Assembly: GCF_022458985.1 (NCBI RefSeq)
Contig: NC_061783.1
Location: 11,708,913 to 11,772,912 of the forward strand
Reading direction: 5' to 3'
DNA length: 64,000 bases
From: Mugil cephalus
Taxonomy: Eukaryota; Chordata; Actinopteri; Mugiliformes; Mugilidae
Numbering within the stretch: the first letter of the stretch is position 1; the number at the start of each line of letters is the position of its first letter. Both the position numbers and the translations under genes were made by a program. Below, piece by piece: positions 1 through 20,700 of this stretch. A model generated the notes under the pieces. The model worked only from the letters and a program-made list of their open reading frames with translations, did not search any database and was not told the DNA's origin.

Positions 1-2428
1 TAGGCGGGAACAAAGGCCGCGTGTTTTAATGCGTGTCAGGCCGGGGCATGTCGGGACATGTCTGCTTAATCTATACCGGAGTCTTGTGTAAGGGAGCACA
101 TGCATACGAATGGCAAATCTCAAACGCCCACACACATGCACGTTCACACATGGATGAACACTCAGTCCTCGGAGGGGTTGCAGACGAACGGGGAAGCCGT
201 CCAATCAAGGTCTCGCTTATCGATCTCCCTTCTATTAACTGGTTAATGGCCATGACACCGATCATTGATTGACTGTCTGTTGTAATCAAATACAATCTGA
301 ATTTCCATTATGTGTGTGTGTGAGAGAGAGAGGCCTTTTACTGGCCACAGATGAATTCAGTTAATCACAGGGAAGTAATCAGTCAATTGGATCTGGTGAG
401 CCCTGTTATATTAATCTGATATGTTTTTTTATTAATAGTGAAAAATATGAGCTGAGAAAAACTCAGACGAAGATCGACCTCTTTCCACAAAAACATAAAA
501 GACGAGGAGGTGAGACAGTAAAGCCAAATTCACACCACACTATCGCGGGCAACGTACTGTGTGTTTTTCATGTTACTAAACACAAGAAAGCACCGATGCT
601 GCTTCTAAATGCGGGCAAAAATTCAGTTAATAGCCTTTGATTGCTTCGTGAAATCCTGCCTGGGTATGCCCATTTACATAATAGGATTTTAATGGACCAC
701 AGTCCCATTTGTTGACAAAATGTACACCTGGTCCTTCAAGCATGGCTAGATAAGAGGGAGCCAAGCCTTCACCACGGGTCTGGGACCGGTTGCCATGGCA
801 ACAGCTCAGACATGAATTTGGGCGGCGGTGGGGAGCTTTCGCTGAGTCAGCGCTCCTGGAGTAAGAGGACCCTGAACCGCTCTCAAGTCTCTCCGAAGGC
901 CTGTCTGTCAGACGGCGTTCTTCTGTATCTCGGCGCAGTTTTTCACGGTTTACATCCGCGCCGCACTGCCCTAGATAACAGCTGTTTACAACGGCGAGAG
1001 GCAGACAGGCGCAAAAAAACAAGTCAGGCACTCGGGCTCGCTCGCAGTGATGCATTATACATAAACAGCAATGCCAGCGAGAACCTCAATTAATCAAATT
1101 AGCAAAGTAATTAGCCAACAGCGGCAGCATACCTGCAGACACGAGACACACGGGGGATGGAGACGAATATTAATAACGATTTCTAGATAGCGATACCCGA
1201 ACATGAGTCAGTGTTTGTCCTCATGAGGCTCTGACCTGTAAGTAATTTCACCAAATCCAGCCTTGCACTGTGTCAGCAACATGTTCCTGAATAATTGATT
1301 AATTGGTGAATGGCTGAGAGTTACGAGCTAACTTGATAATCACAGTCAAAACATCACAATGTCTTTTTTTTTAACTGTTCTGCAAATCATCAATCAAGTG
1401 TGGATACTTAACATATTACTTATTATGCTATGGGATATTTTATCACACATTCTTAGTGAGTTGTGTCATTTTATCGAAAAATTGCCAAATTAATCAAGTC
1501 TGCAAGTCAGGAAAGCTTTAACACTTGAGTGAAATGTTACTGCCCCCTCAGATTTATCCTGCAGTCACATAAATACAGTAGATAGATTAAGTTTCTACAA
1601 AGTACCTACACACACGTTATACCTCACATACCAACATAATGTCCCGCACTGTGCAATGTATTAGCGGAGTAAAACATAATTGTAGAGTGAAGAAAAAAGG
1701 AAAAAAAAGTAAAAAAGTAAAAAAGTAAAAAAGTAAAAAAAAAAGGCTCCAGTTAACCCACGTTTTGTAGTTTAAAAGGGTAAATTACAGCGAGACTTCC
1801 TTACGGCTGATGTTTTGTAATAAGTGTGCCAGCGGGGTGTCACGTGCTGCAGCTAGCGAGCAGCATCCACCGGTGCTGGTCGTAATGGGTGCACTGGTAG
1901 TCTCCGTGGAGTCCAGATGGAGCCGTAGAAGAGCACAGCACTGCGGAATTCCCCACCAGCTAAGACAAGCTATTTATAGCACACACACACACGCACACAC
2001 ACACAGTTTGCAGAACCCAGAAGTGTTTTACACGTACACACACACACACCAACAAGCGGCTTTGAAGTGCAGAATTAAACACATCATGTGTCGGCAGCGG
2101 CACGTTTGGATGCATCTCCTTCCAACACGCTGTCCCGATATAAATCAGTGAGGATGATGAACACGAGCGAGTGATGTCAGATTTATGGATCATGTGCTGC
2201 TGCTGCTGCTGAGGGGCAAAATATTGGTCTGTAGGTCACACAGTCAGCAGAGCCTCATTTCAGGCGAGTGGCCCGACGCACACGCCACACAACTGGTGAC
2301 AAAACAAACACGCAAGGCCGCTTGGGCTAATGAGTAACCCTGACCGGGGCTCTTTTCCCAGGGTACGTTGTGCGCTTATGTGTGTGTTTATTGGTGTGTA
2401 GGGGGAGGTTCTGTGCTATTAATCTTAC
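1..2428 (-). other. fbxl2: Intron sequence of fbxl2 reaching the left edge
   Basis: No coding exon is seen here. This stretch follows the exon 2 donor of the minus-strand fbxl2 gene, so it should be its second intron. The next expected exon would continue the F-box after the leucine-rich end of exon 2. I looked for its reverse complement and did not find it, so it probably lies beyond position 1. A purine-rich run is present at 1690-1745 and short CA repeats at about 1979-2005 and 2036-2049. The short open frames here are rich in repeat translation and look like chance. Confidence 0.6.
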
Positions 2429-5400
2429 CTAAGAAGAAGCTCTTTGGGGAGCTTCTTGTTAATGGGGGCTTCATCGCTGTTTGAGAACACCTGCGGAGAC
2501 ACAAGACAAACAATAGCAATGAGCATGTGTGTGTGTGTTTGAGGTGCAACGGGACAGCTATTAAATTAAGCACACACACAATCACAAACCTAAACCAGGC
2601 ATCTTTTCATGTCGCCAGCTCAAATGGTATTAACTAGAAATAAACCTTTGAGAAATGAGCTTCCTTGAGCTATATGCTAACAAATACACCAGACCTACAT
2701 TTGGCTTTCCATGTCCCTTCCTTACAAGCTTATAACTCTGTTAGCCTGGTCAGCTTGTTAGCATGCTTATCTCAATTAGTCTACTCACTGGATGTCTGGC
2801 CATCTGCTGAGCGGCACACACACACACACATTCACACACTTGCAGGTGATTCAAGTCAGACCTCTCTGCATGAAGAACAGAGGCAGAACATTCTAGATCA
2901 GGTGGGCTGCATTCAGCCATGAATTTAAATGATGGCAAACACCCACATTCACTGTGCCTCTGCAGACAAACGCATCCTGCCAGTGATACACTCGTCTCCT
3001 CAAAGACTCAGAGGCTGCATCTAATGAGGGAGGGCTCCCCCGCTGTTCCAAACACAAACACGTGAAACGTGGGGAACACAAAGGGGAAGCGGGGACGGGC
3101 AAAAAAGGTTGAGTCTGGGGAGAGAAGAAAAAAAAAGGCTTGGCTCTAGCTAGCTCCACGACAGATGCAAAGCTCCTCGAAAGAGAAAGACGTCGAGGAG
3201 AGGGAAGAGGGAAGTGACTGACACAGGCAAAACAAGAAAGAAAAAAAAAGTGAGACGGAGTGGAAGGAGATGAGGAAGAAGGGAAATAGAGGAAGTGGGG
3301 TCAGAACGAGAGACGAGAGGGAGTTGGTCCGGTCAAAGTGCAGCGAAAGATTAACTGGGATGGTTTGAATTTTAATTTGTAATCTACGCTCCGACTAAAA
3401 ACAAAGCAGACGCAGCGGTTTGAAAGACCTATTGATTAACTGTGTCAAAAAATGGCTCCAGGATGTAGTTAAATTCCTTTCCATCACCAGTCCTCACACA
3501 TCATTAAATAATCATTCAATCATTAACTGAGATATTATTGTTCTTGACTGTACAATAGTGTACGTTCTGAACGGTAGGAAGAGAAGTTGTGCGGTCGACA
3601 GCCTGCAAATTGACCCGGCGTCTCTGTAAAGCCAGAGGTGGCTTAGGATTTAGCACTAAATTTAGACTTAATTCCAAACCACCTCTGTAACACATCACTC
3701 ACCTTTGACCTCTCCGCCAGCAGAGATGTGGTTACACACAGCGTAGACGGGCCGGGGTCTAAACAAGGTGACATGCTGCGGTACTTTTCTGTTTAATTAG
3801 ATCTGATACTTTGCTGCTGAAACGAGTCCAAACCGTCGTAGTCATGAAAACACACATAATCTTTTAGATCTTTTTAAATAATTATGACATTATGGTTCAA
3901 AGCCATATCTGATAAAGCTCGGTTTGTTCATGCATGTACCGATGCCCTCGTTCCTGGCGCCAGAAGAGCAGCATTCCCAAGCAGGGAGCTCCCTTCTGCA
4001 GCCACACTCATGTTCCTAGACAGTGTACGACAGGGCTGACATGCAAACCTGTTCCTGAACTTTTTCTTTTTTTTTTTTTTGCTACATTAAAGTAGCTGTG
4101 AATAAGATAGATCTGGCTCAAACGCAGTGTTTGATTTCCTGCGGTGCAAACGTCTACGACAAGCTGCGTGCATTGTGAGGCGGCATCTCAAGGCTACTCC
4201 AGCCCTTCACGTCCTCCTCTCAATCTGACACGCATAACCAGCTTGCTTCCCACCGCACACTGGTTCCCATCTAAGAAGCTTACACGGCTCTGTTGAGAAA
4301 TCCACTGATATGGCAACACACACCAGCAGCCGGCAACGCCGCCCGCTCCGACTCGCTCGCGCTGTAGACACACATACGTGTTCGCGCCGCAGACAACTTG
4401 TGCACACCTGACCGGGAGTCGTGTACCATCAAGTCAAACCCTGAAGAATCCGAGCAATGTTTCAATAATGACTCCTATGAAGAAAGGAGGGACCTTCAAA
4501 CCAGTCGGACGGGGCACTTTAAGGCTTGTACATAATAATGAAGAAAATAATGGCATATTTTCTTAGAATTATCATTCCACTGGTTTTATGCGTCACACAT
4601 TATGAAAGATCTCTGAACCTGTAGACAGATGTTCTTCGCTGGAAGGCAACCAAATGCTCAGCAACACTCACTTGGCAGCTTTATGCAAATATGCCCTTAG
4701 AAGAGACAATAGATCTAACCGTGCAGCAGCATGCACGGATCAGCCACAACATTAAAACCACTGCCAGGAGACGTACGTAGCGTTGAACATCTCGTGACAA
4801 TACAATGTCCTGCTGGCAAACTTTTGGACCTGGTATTCGTGTGAATGTTACTTCGACGTGCACCACCCACCTACACCAGACGAGACACCCCAACCCAATA
4901 GCAGTGACACAGCCGTCCCCATCAGGATGCAGCCGGACACACACAAAAACAAATTAGGAACAAGTCACTAGATCCCAAACTGGTCAAGTATCTGTAGGAT
5001 GATCCACAGAGGCCCCTCCCCTCAACCCACAGGACCTAAAGACCCCCACTAACAACATCCTGTTTCCAGACACCACTGGACACCCTCAGAAGGCCCGAGT
5101 CCACTCTCTGATGAGTCACAACTGTTTCGGAAGCACAATATTAGGAGGGTGGTCATAATGTTATGCCTGATCGGCGTACGCGTTGTTTATTTCGGCCTGC
5201 TTACAATATTAAGCATTAACACCCAGTAACATAACACCTGCGGGTCATTTTGCTGATACTGCATTGTGTTGTGAACTTGTAAATACAACTGAAAAAAAAC
5301 AACAACTTCAAATTACATAAAAATGTTTGCTCCTTTTTTTTCCTTCTTTTTTATCATCACAGATCTCTGCGTGTTTACCACTTCCCTGCCAAACGATCAC

Positions 5401-6013
5401 GGAGATACGCAAGAAACATGGTAATCTAGCGTATTTACATGCTACACCGAACCATAAAAGGAGCGCCTGTAGTGACAATCGGGGAGGCTACCGAGCCTCC
5501 TGTGGCATCTGTCATTCACAGGTATTACAGGAGGTGTCACAGGTTTTCCAGTGAGATCTGCCAAAGCCAAGTGATGACTAATTGAATGCTGCTACACTGG
5601 CTTGTATTTACAACACTTCTCTCCGTCTGCAGTCCCCCTCTCTCTCCCTCCTGAAAGCCTGTAACCTCAGGCGACAGTGGCAGCCAGGCTCGGCCCTGAT
5701 ATATTGACTCTCCTCAGCCACAGCCCTGCTCTCCTGTCCCGCAGTCCTGAGCTCCATGTTGTCGCTGTCTGTGTGGTGCGCCAGGACAACAACAGGATTT
5801 CGGATTACCCTTGACCAACAAAACGCCTCGGAGCTCCTGGCTAGCGTGTAAAATTAGGAGCAGAACACGGTCCACCGCACACACACACACAAACACACAC
5901 ACGCACACACACTTTGCTTATACAAGCCCACGACTCCCACGTCTGCTGGAAACAGACGCTGGCAGGTCCACTCCCTGTCATACCTCGAACCGGCCCTTGG
6001 TGATACCGTTCAT
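2429..6013 (-). CDS. fbxl2: F-box and leucine-rich repeat protein 2, first two coding exons (partial)
   Basis: Two coding exons are seen. Exon 1 is 6013-5984 and encodes MNGITKGRFE, ending at a GTATG donor. Exon 2 is 2490-2429 and encodes VFSNSDEAPINKKLPKELLL plus two bases of an Arg codon, with a CAG acceptor and GTAAG donor. The intron between them is phase 0, so the frame joins exactly. This is the start of the FBXL2/FBXL20 family, just before and into the F-box that binds Skp1 in SCF ubiquitin ligases; the substrate-binding leucine-rich repeats and C-terminal CaaX box known for FBXL2 lie outside the window. The paralogue FBXL20 has a very similar start. I prefer fbxl2 because its neighbours are susd5 and crtap, as in other vertebrates. 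The first intron (2491-5983) carries a decayed Tc1/mariner element. Confidence 0.88.
4733..5180. mobile_element. Decayed Tc1/mariner-like DNA transposon in fbxl2 intron 1
   Basis: The left end reads GATCAGCCACAACATTAAAA from about 4738. The right end, near 5145-5180, reads as its inverse on the other strand (GATCAGGCATAACATTATGA). These are imperfect terminal inverted repeats. The interior resembles the ends of a common fish element whose transposase carries the IS630/Tc1-type DDE core. Most of the transposase is deleted and no long frame survives, so this copy cannot be autonomous. Family assignment is from memory. Confidence 0.75.
5877..5913. repeat. CA-rich microsatellite
   Basis: An imperfect (CA)n run is interrupted by AAA and CG steps. 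It lies about 70 bases downstream, in transcription sense, of the fbxl2 exon 1 donor, inside the first intron. Confidence 0.8.
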
Positions 6014-6680
6014 GTCTGCGGCGGCTCGTCCCTGCTACACGCCGCTCGCACGCCAGTCGAAAGCCGTAATTGTTTTTGTCGCCGTTTTATTTTTGGTCGG
6101 TCGGAGCGTAGGAGCCGAGCTGAAGCTGGGTCTTCACGCCCTCCCCCCCAGCCGCCAGCTCCGGGCTCCTGTCTCCGGGTGGGTCAGCGGGGCGGCGGTG
6201 AGGGTGGTGTCGGTCCGGGGCGGCCTGCGGTAAACGCTCGTTGTCTCGGAGACCAGCGGCTCCCCAGCCCGTCTCATCACAGGGCTACCAAAATAACAAT
6301 AATAACATGGACGGTCTGTCAAGTGACTTCACTTCCGCCTCTCCCTTCATCGCTCTGCTGTGCGACTCGGCTGGCCTCAAATCTGCGGAGTTTCACAAAG
6401 GAAAACACGGGAAACACGAGGTCAACGTCCGCCCTCACGTCTCACCGCATATTCCCCGCAACGCGCGCGCGTATGGCGGCTGACACGAGCGCTTTTCCTC
6501 GCCGTTTTCTGTTTACTTGCGGGGAAGGGGGAGGGCCGACGTGACGTCATTGCTGCGGGAAAAGCACGCGTGGTCGATTTGTTTTGATTGTGGGGTCTTG
6601 CAGAGATTCGGGGGAAATCGGGACAGAGGGACCCGTTTGACCGGTGCAGCGCCCACTCGTGACCTGACACGAACCCGTGG
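5960..6680 (-). promoter_or_regulatory. fbxl2: CpG-rich promoter and 5' untranslated region of fbxl2
   Basis: CpG dinucleotides are dense here and sparse on either side, as expected for a housekeeping promoter. The fbxl2 start codon (6013-6011) lies at its left end, so the untranslated leader and promoter should occupy the rest, read on the minus strand. A palindromic cAMP-response-type site, TGACGTCA, is at 6542-6549. No clear TATA box is seen. Short open frames on both strands here fit no protein I know and are expected in GC-rich sequence. Confidence 0.65.
6542..6549. promoter_or_regulatory. Full CRE palindrome TGACGTCA
   Basis: The eight bases match the consensus site for CREB/ATF proteins. 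It lies inside the CpG-rich block, about 530 bases upstream of the fbxl2 start codon on the minus strand, a plausible promoter position. Use in the cell is inferred. Confidence 0.4.
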
Positions 6681-6689
6681 TTCTCATTA

Positions 6690-9600
6690 AAAGAAAGAGG
6701 AAAAAAAAAAAAAAAAGCTCGCATCGGTGGACGCCAAGATCTACGCTCGAGGAGTCTGTATCCTGTAGAGATGTGTAACTCCGCCACATTCAGGCTTCAA
6801 CCTGCAGACACGCACTCAAAACAACCTGGGCGGATTCCTCTGACATTTTGTAAATATCAGCTTTGGCGCAGGTCAAATAAAATACGTGCACACTGTGTTA
6901 CATAATTAATACTGAAGCATCCGTTTTTATTAATGGTTAAGTACAGCTAGTTTTCACTATTTTAGGCACTTCTGCCTGTAACCGAGACCTAAAAATGTTT
7001 GGAAATAAAACCTTGTTCTCATTTTATACTCTTTTTTTTTTACTGCAAAGATAGATGTTTTTTTAAGACTCCCAAAGTCTTCAGAACTCAGAAATCTCTT
7101 AATAATATTGAAGAGTTTGCAGCTACAATGTCTTTCGCGTGGTCTAATGCCACTCGCTGTTGTTCACATTGTTTTATTGGTGTTTTTACTTAGATATTAA
7201 GAACTTTTAGAACATATCTTCACAGACCTTCTCTGTATGCACGCTAGAGGGCGCTCGTATGCAGCCAGCCCAAAGTCTCTTGTGCTGTCATTACAAGGAT
7301 AATACTGTATCTGACTTGTACAATAGCAAAGTACAAGGTAGGATGTGATATGCAGCAAATGTCCTGCACAGTAGATGTGCTTCAGTACTTTTAATGTACT
7401 TACTCTCTATTTCTACTACTCTGTCCCTGTCAGAGTAATAAGGGTACTTTTACTCCACATCAATCAGGCAACCATGGTTTGAAGTTATACTTAAAAAACG
7501 TGTACTTAATACTATCTATACGATGGTCAGTGATGAAGCCGGTGCTTTAGTCAAACTGAAAATAAAAATATGCAATACGTTAAAAATAGCAATGATATGC
7601 ATTGGAATATTTTGGTTAATTAACAATCAACATTAATAGGATCCTTTTTAATGTAAAATATGTGAAGTATCAATAAAGTGCATCTTTTAAACACAGTGCA
7701 GTTAAAGATGTAGAAAAGTAGCATATTTTTCACAATAGTTGTTTGCAGACAGTATTTGTGCATTTTTACATTAACGTTACATTAAAGCATTCACTTATAT
7801 TGTGGTATTTTCTGGTAAGTAAACGACCTATCCACTCCAGACACGATAGAGTACATTAGATAATGCTATGACTACCACTCAACCGAAGAGGGCAACTGCC
7901 TCACGCCCCCATATGCTGCTGCAGGTTGACTGAGTGGCATTACAGTCGTTGTATTTTGCACAGATTTGAGTATGTGACTGGTGGAGCTTGTCAGCAGAGC
8001 TATTTCATGCAGCCTGGCAGCTGAGTTTTCTCAAAGTACATTTCCCATGAACGATCCCGTTGGAGGCTCTGACATTTTGGCCCTGTCACATTCTTTCAGC
8101 CACTGATCAAAAAGATTTAGTCCCATGTGTGATATTTTGAAAGGTTTGTTACTCTCCAGCTGTGAGGGAAAGTTAGAGTCAAACTCCTTTCTGGGATTTA
8201 TCTAGTGTGACAGCCTCAGGGTCGGCCTTATCTTCTCTTCTTCGGTTGACTCTTTGTTACAGGAAGTCAGAAGGTGGAGCCGAGACCTTGTCAACGATCC
8301 AGAGCACCTGACTGATCTGGACTCACCGTGGCTAGTTTATGTTGCTCCATAAACATTACAGGCCTTCCTCATAGCCTTATTTTGTATTTCATGCCTTTAA
8401 ATATGACAATGTGCATTATTTAGGAAGTATGTGCGGCCATCCTGGACAAAACTGAAGTAAGATTTTAGAAATATGTGTGATAGTTGTAATCATTAACCAT
8501 ATGACTGATTTTGAAAGCTTTCACAATATATTTTGTGAAGACATGTATACCGACATTATAGGACATACATTTTATAAACCAAAACTCAGTCTTCTGTCTG
8601 CTCGCAGTACATTTTAATCCTGGTTCAATCCAACCTGTCCCACTGCATTGCATAGTAATTAACAATCTCCCATCAACAGTCGAATTAATTAACTCCCGTT
8701 CTTTGAATAGCTCCACGCCCTTCTCCTCCTTACTCGGCTGTGGCTGGCGGCGCAGTGTTGAATGTTTCCTGATGACTGCAGTGACTGCATTCATATTCGG
8801 TAACATCTATGCAGACTCCTTCAAGTGTTTTATGAGGTCATGGAGGGTCTTCATACTTTGTTCATTTCATCTGTGATATTCACAAATGTATTAAATCTGT
8901 ATTCACTGCCTCCTTCTGTTTTGTGTTCATTGAATTTTAACAGAATTTTTAAGGTCTGTCTGTTTTTTTGTTATTCACTTCATGACATATCTTTTTACCT
9001 GTATTGGTGTTTAAATTCCCATGCTTATGGTAAATTGCCACTGTCCAGTTTTGAGTTAATCAAACTCTCTGAAAAACTTTGGGTGTTATGTGAAGAGTGG
9101 ACTGTCCCAAAGCTAAAAACCAAGAAGGTTTCCCTCTGATCTGTAATCTTTTGAGATGACTCTCACCAGAGAAAATCAACCCATCAATTTTTTTGATTTT
9201 GGACCCTCCCCCCAATCTCACTGAGGTTCAGCAGGCTGTTGCCGTGGAGATAAAGTCCTACCTCCCCCTGTCCCCCGCCTCCTCCAGTACGACCACTGAT
9301 TTCCTCTGAGTCAATCACACACCTGCACTACACCTCATTTTGACAGGACACATCTCTCATGGGAAGTCACCGGCCTCACACATACTCAGAGCTATCCTGT
9401 GGTTGTGTATTTCTGGGTGCGTATTTACTTCCGCAGCGCAGATTGCCTAATGGGTGGGTACTGGAAGTCCTGTGAGATTACACACCTGTGTGATGTCTGG
9501 GTGTTTGTCTGTCCTCTAACAGAGCCCCCACCGGACATCTGCGGCAAACATAATTCTCACCAGCCGCTCTCAGATGGTGCAGGTGTGAATCACCGTCTAT

Positions 9601-11150
9601 CTCCCCCCCCTCCCCGTCACTCAGCCCGCTACAGTACGACCCCCTGACTCTCCAGAAATAGCCCCGGTGCATGAGTCAGGATCCCAGTCCACCTGATGTC
9701 CTCGCCAAGCCCTCTGAAGAGGACACGCATGAGGGACTGAGAGATGCACGAAAACATTTGACATGGAAAAACATCCGATGGGGGAATCTCAAGCCAGACG
9801 GTAGCAACAGCGCAGCGGCTCCAATGGGACGAAAAGGAAACATGGACAATTATGAAAATGGGAAGGTGGGCAGTGAGAGATGACTAAGTGTGAATCTACA
9901 ATAAAGGCGTCACTCCTCTAGGAAATTCCCTGTCATTGTTTTTTTTCTCTCTCTTTTTTTTTTCTTCTTATAATAAATATTTATCTGTCTGGACACTGTA
10001 AGAATGAAATATATATATGTTTTGTAGTTTTATGTTAGAAGAACTGTATGCACAGCCCCAACTAAGAAATAGTGAGTATACGTGCTACAACACTATTTAT
10101 TTGTTTTGTATCACTGTTTTAGGTGGATGTCACGTTATGTTTAGTTGTTTAAATGTTTGTAGTACCTATATATAGTCTTATTCGGCAGCATATTTCTCAA
10201 ATTTCCCAGAGCAAATGATAAATTGGTTGAAAGGGAAAACAGTTATTAATCGTATTCTTGTGGGACTCTGTATAAATGTAGCTCAAGCAGCTCAGTAATA
10301 TTAATCTTTTATGATTGTACAGTGTCTTGTTAATATCTGTTATTTGTTTTATTTCACTATAGTGGCAGTTTTACCGTATCATAGTGCATTATATTATATT
10401 ATATTATATTATATTATATTATATTATATTATATTATATTATATTATATTATAGCGTATTGTTCTCACAAGGATTTTGTATGCTGCAGACAGTTGTTTCC
10501 ATTTTTTGAATCTATCAAAGGACTTGTCCAGGAAATGCCAGGAAGCTTCGCTGTCACCATCTGCTGAACAGCCACTACACAGACACTGGTGGTGACTGCT
10601 CATTGGTGACTTTTACAAGATCAAAAATAAATAATTGTCACATGTAGATGTGAAATTGCCTATAGAGGACATCTGCCATGCAGTAAATCCTATTTCTTTC
10701 TCTCTCTCTCTCTGTGTGTGCAGCATTTTTATAGGCTGTGCAGATTTGGGTTTACTAGTGTGGATCCTGCATGTATGTGGGCCGTTATCTTCACCTGCAG
10801 ATACATTTAAACAATGCCTCAGTGCTCCAAAAAGCATTGCACGCGCTGTGGCCGTCTGCCTTTATCTCCCTCACCAAATGGGGCACACGAACACATGCAC
10901 ACTCTCACGTGCACAAACGGAGAGAGAAGTTTTGGCCCGCACCAGAGGGGACAATTCACCTTAATTAAGATTCTTACGCTCTAAGGATCAGCTCCATTGG
11001 GGTGTACTGAACCTGAGGTCCCCTATTAACCACTGGGTCTTACATTGTCTATAAATAGCAGTACAGTGCCATCACCGTGTCCTGCAATGTAAATGAACAC
11101 TGGGTTATGTTTTTAGACATGTTTTAGGACCTTTCAGCTGCCGCCTTTCT
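6690..11150. other. Intergenic region between fbxl2 and susd5
   Basis: I see no exon here that I can support. The two genes point away from each other, so this is the shared upstream region. It holds AT-rich sequence, an A-rich run at 6699-6717, a pentanucleotide repeat at 10388-10453 and a short CT/TG run near 10698-10720. A TATAAATA sequence at 11050-11057 lies about 510 bases before the susd5 start codon and could be a TATA box, but this is weak. Confidence 0.55.
10388..10453. repeat. ATATT pentanucleotide tandem array
   Basis: The unit ATATT repeats without interruption about a dozen times. This is a simple-sequence repeat in the fbxl2-susd5 intergenic region and is likely to vary in length between individuals. 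Confidence 0.95.
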
Positions 11151-11561
11151 TTCACTCTCTCTATCCTTTCCCTGTGTAAAGGAGCACTCCGGCAAGTCTC
11201 TCTGACCGACTTTGCTCGACCTCAAGACTTTGAGTCGTGACGCATTTACCAACGGGGACATGCGAGTTTTCACAAAGGTGCTCCATCTGCTTGCGAGTGC
11301 GACTATTTGGGGAGATAAACTGCGCCTCGCTCCCGAGCCGCTGCAGCCGCTTTCTTTCCGTTAACATCCTCGCTTGTTAACAAGCTCCCCTCACCACTGA
11401 GTCAACCTCTGCCACGGGGAGGGAAGAAAGCAAGAGAGAGCAATCGAGTTCGCTCCCATCACTCACTTTGAACTGAAAGCCTGCGAGCGCACCTGGGAGT
11501 GCCTGGACACGTTTTCGAACACAAAACGACAGATTTGGTGAACAGCCGAGGACCGAAGAAG
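11150..11561 (+). promoter_or_regulatory. susd5: Probable susd5 5' leader and proximal promoter
   Basis: This stretch just upstream of the signal-peptide exon is richer in GC than its surroundings and contains CT-rich tracts. It probably carries the transcription start and untranslated leader. No motif pins the start site. The susd5 start codon was chosen because it opens a good signal peptide followed directly by a GTGAGT donor. Confidence 0.4.

Positions 11562-20700
<9,139 letters not shown>

Noticed and set aside
6134..6790. Several overlapping frames on both strands in the CpG-rich block
   Set aside because: GC-rich sequence has few stop codons. The block is explained as the fbxl2 promoter and leader.
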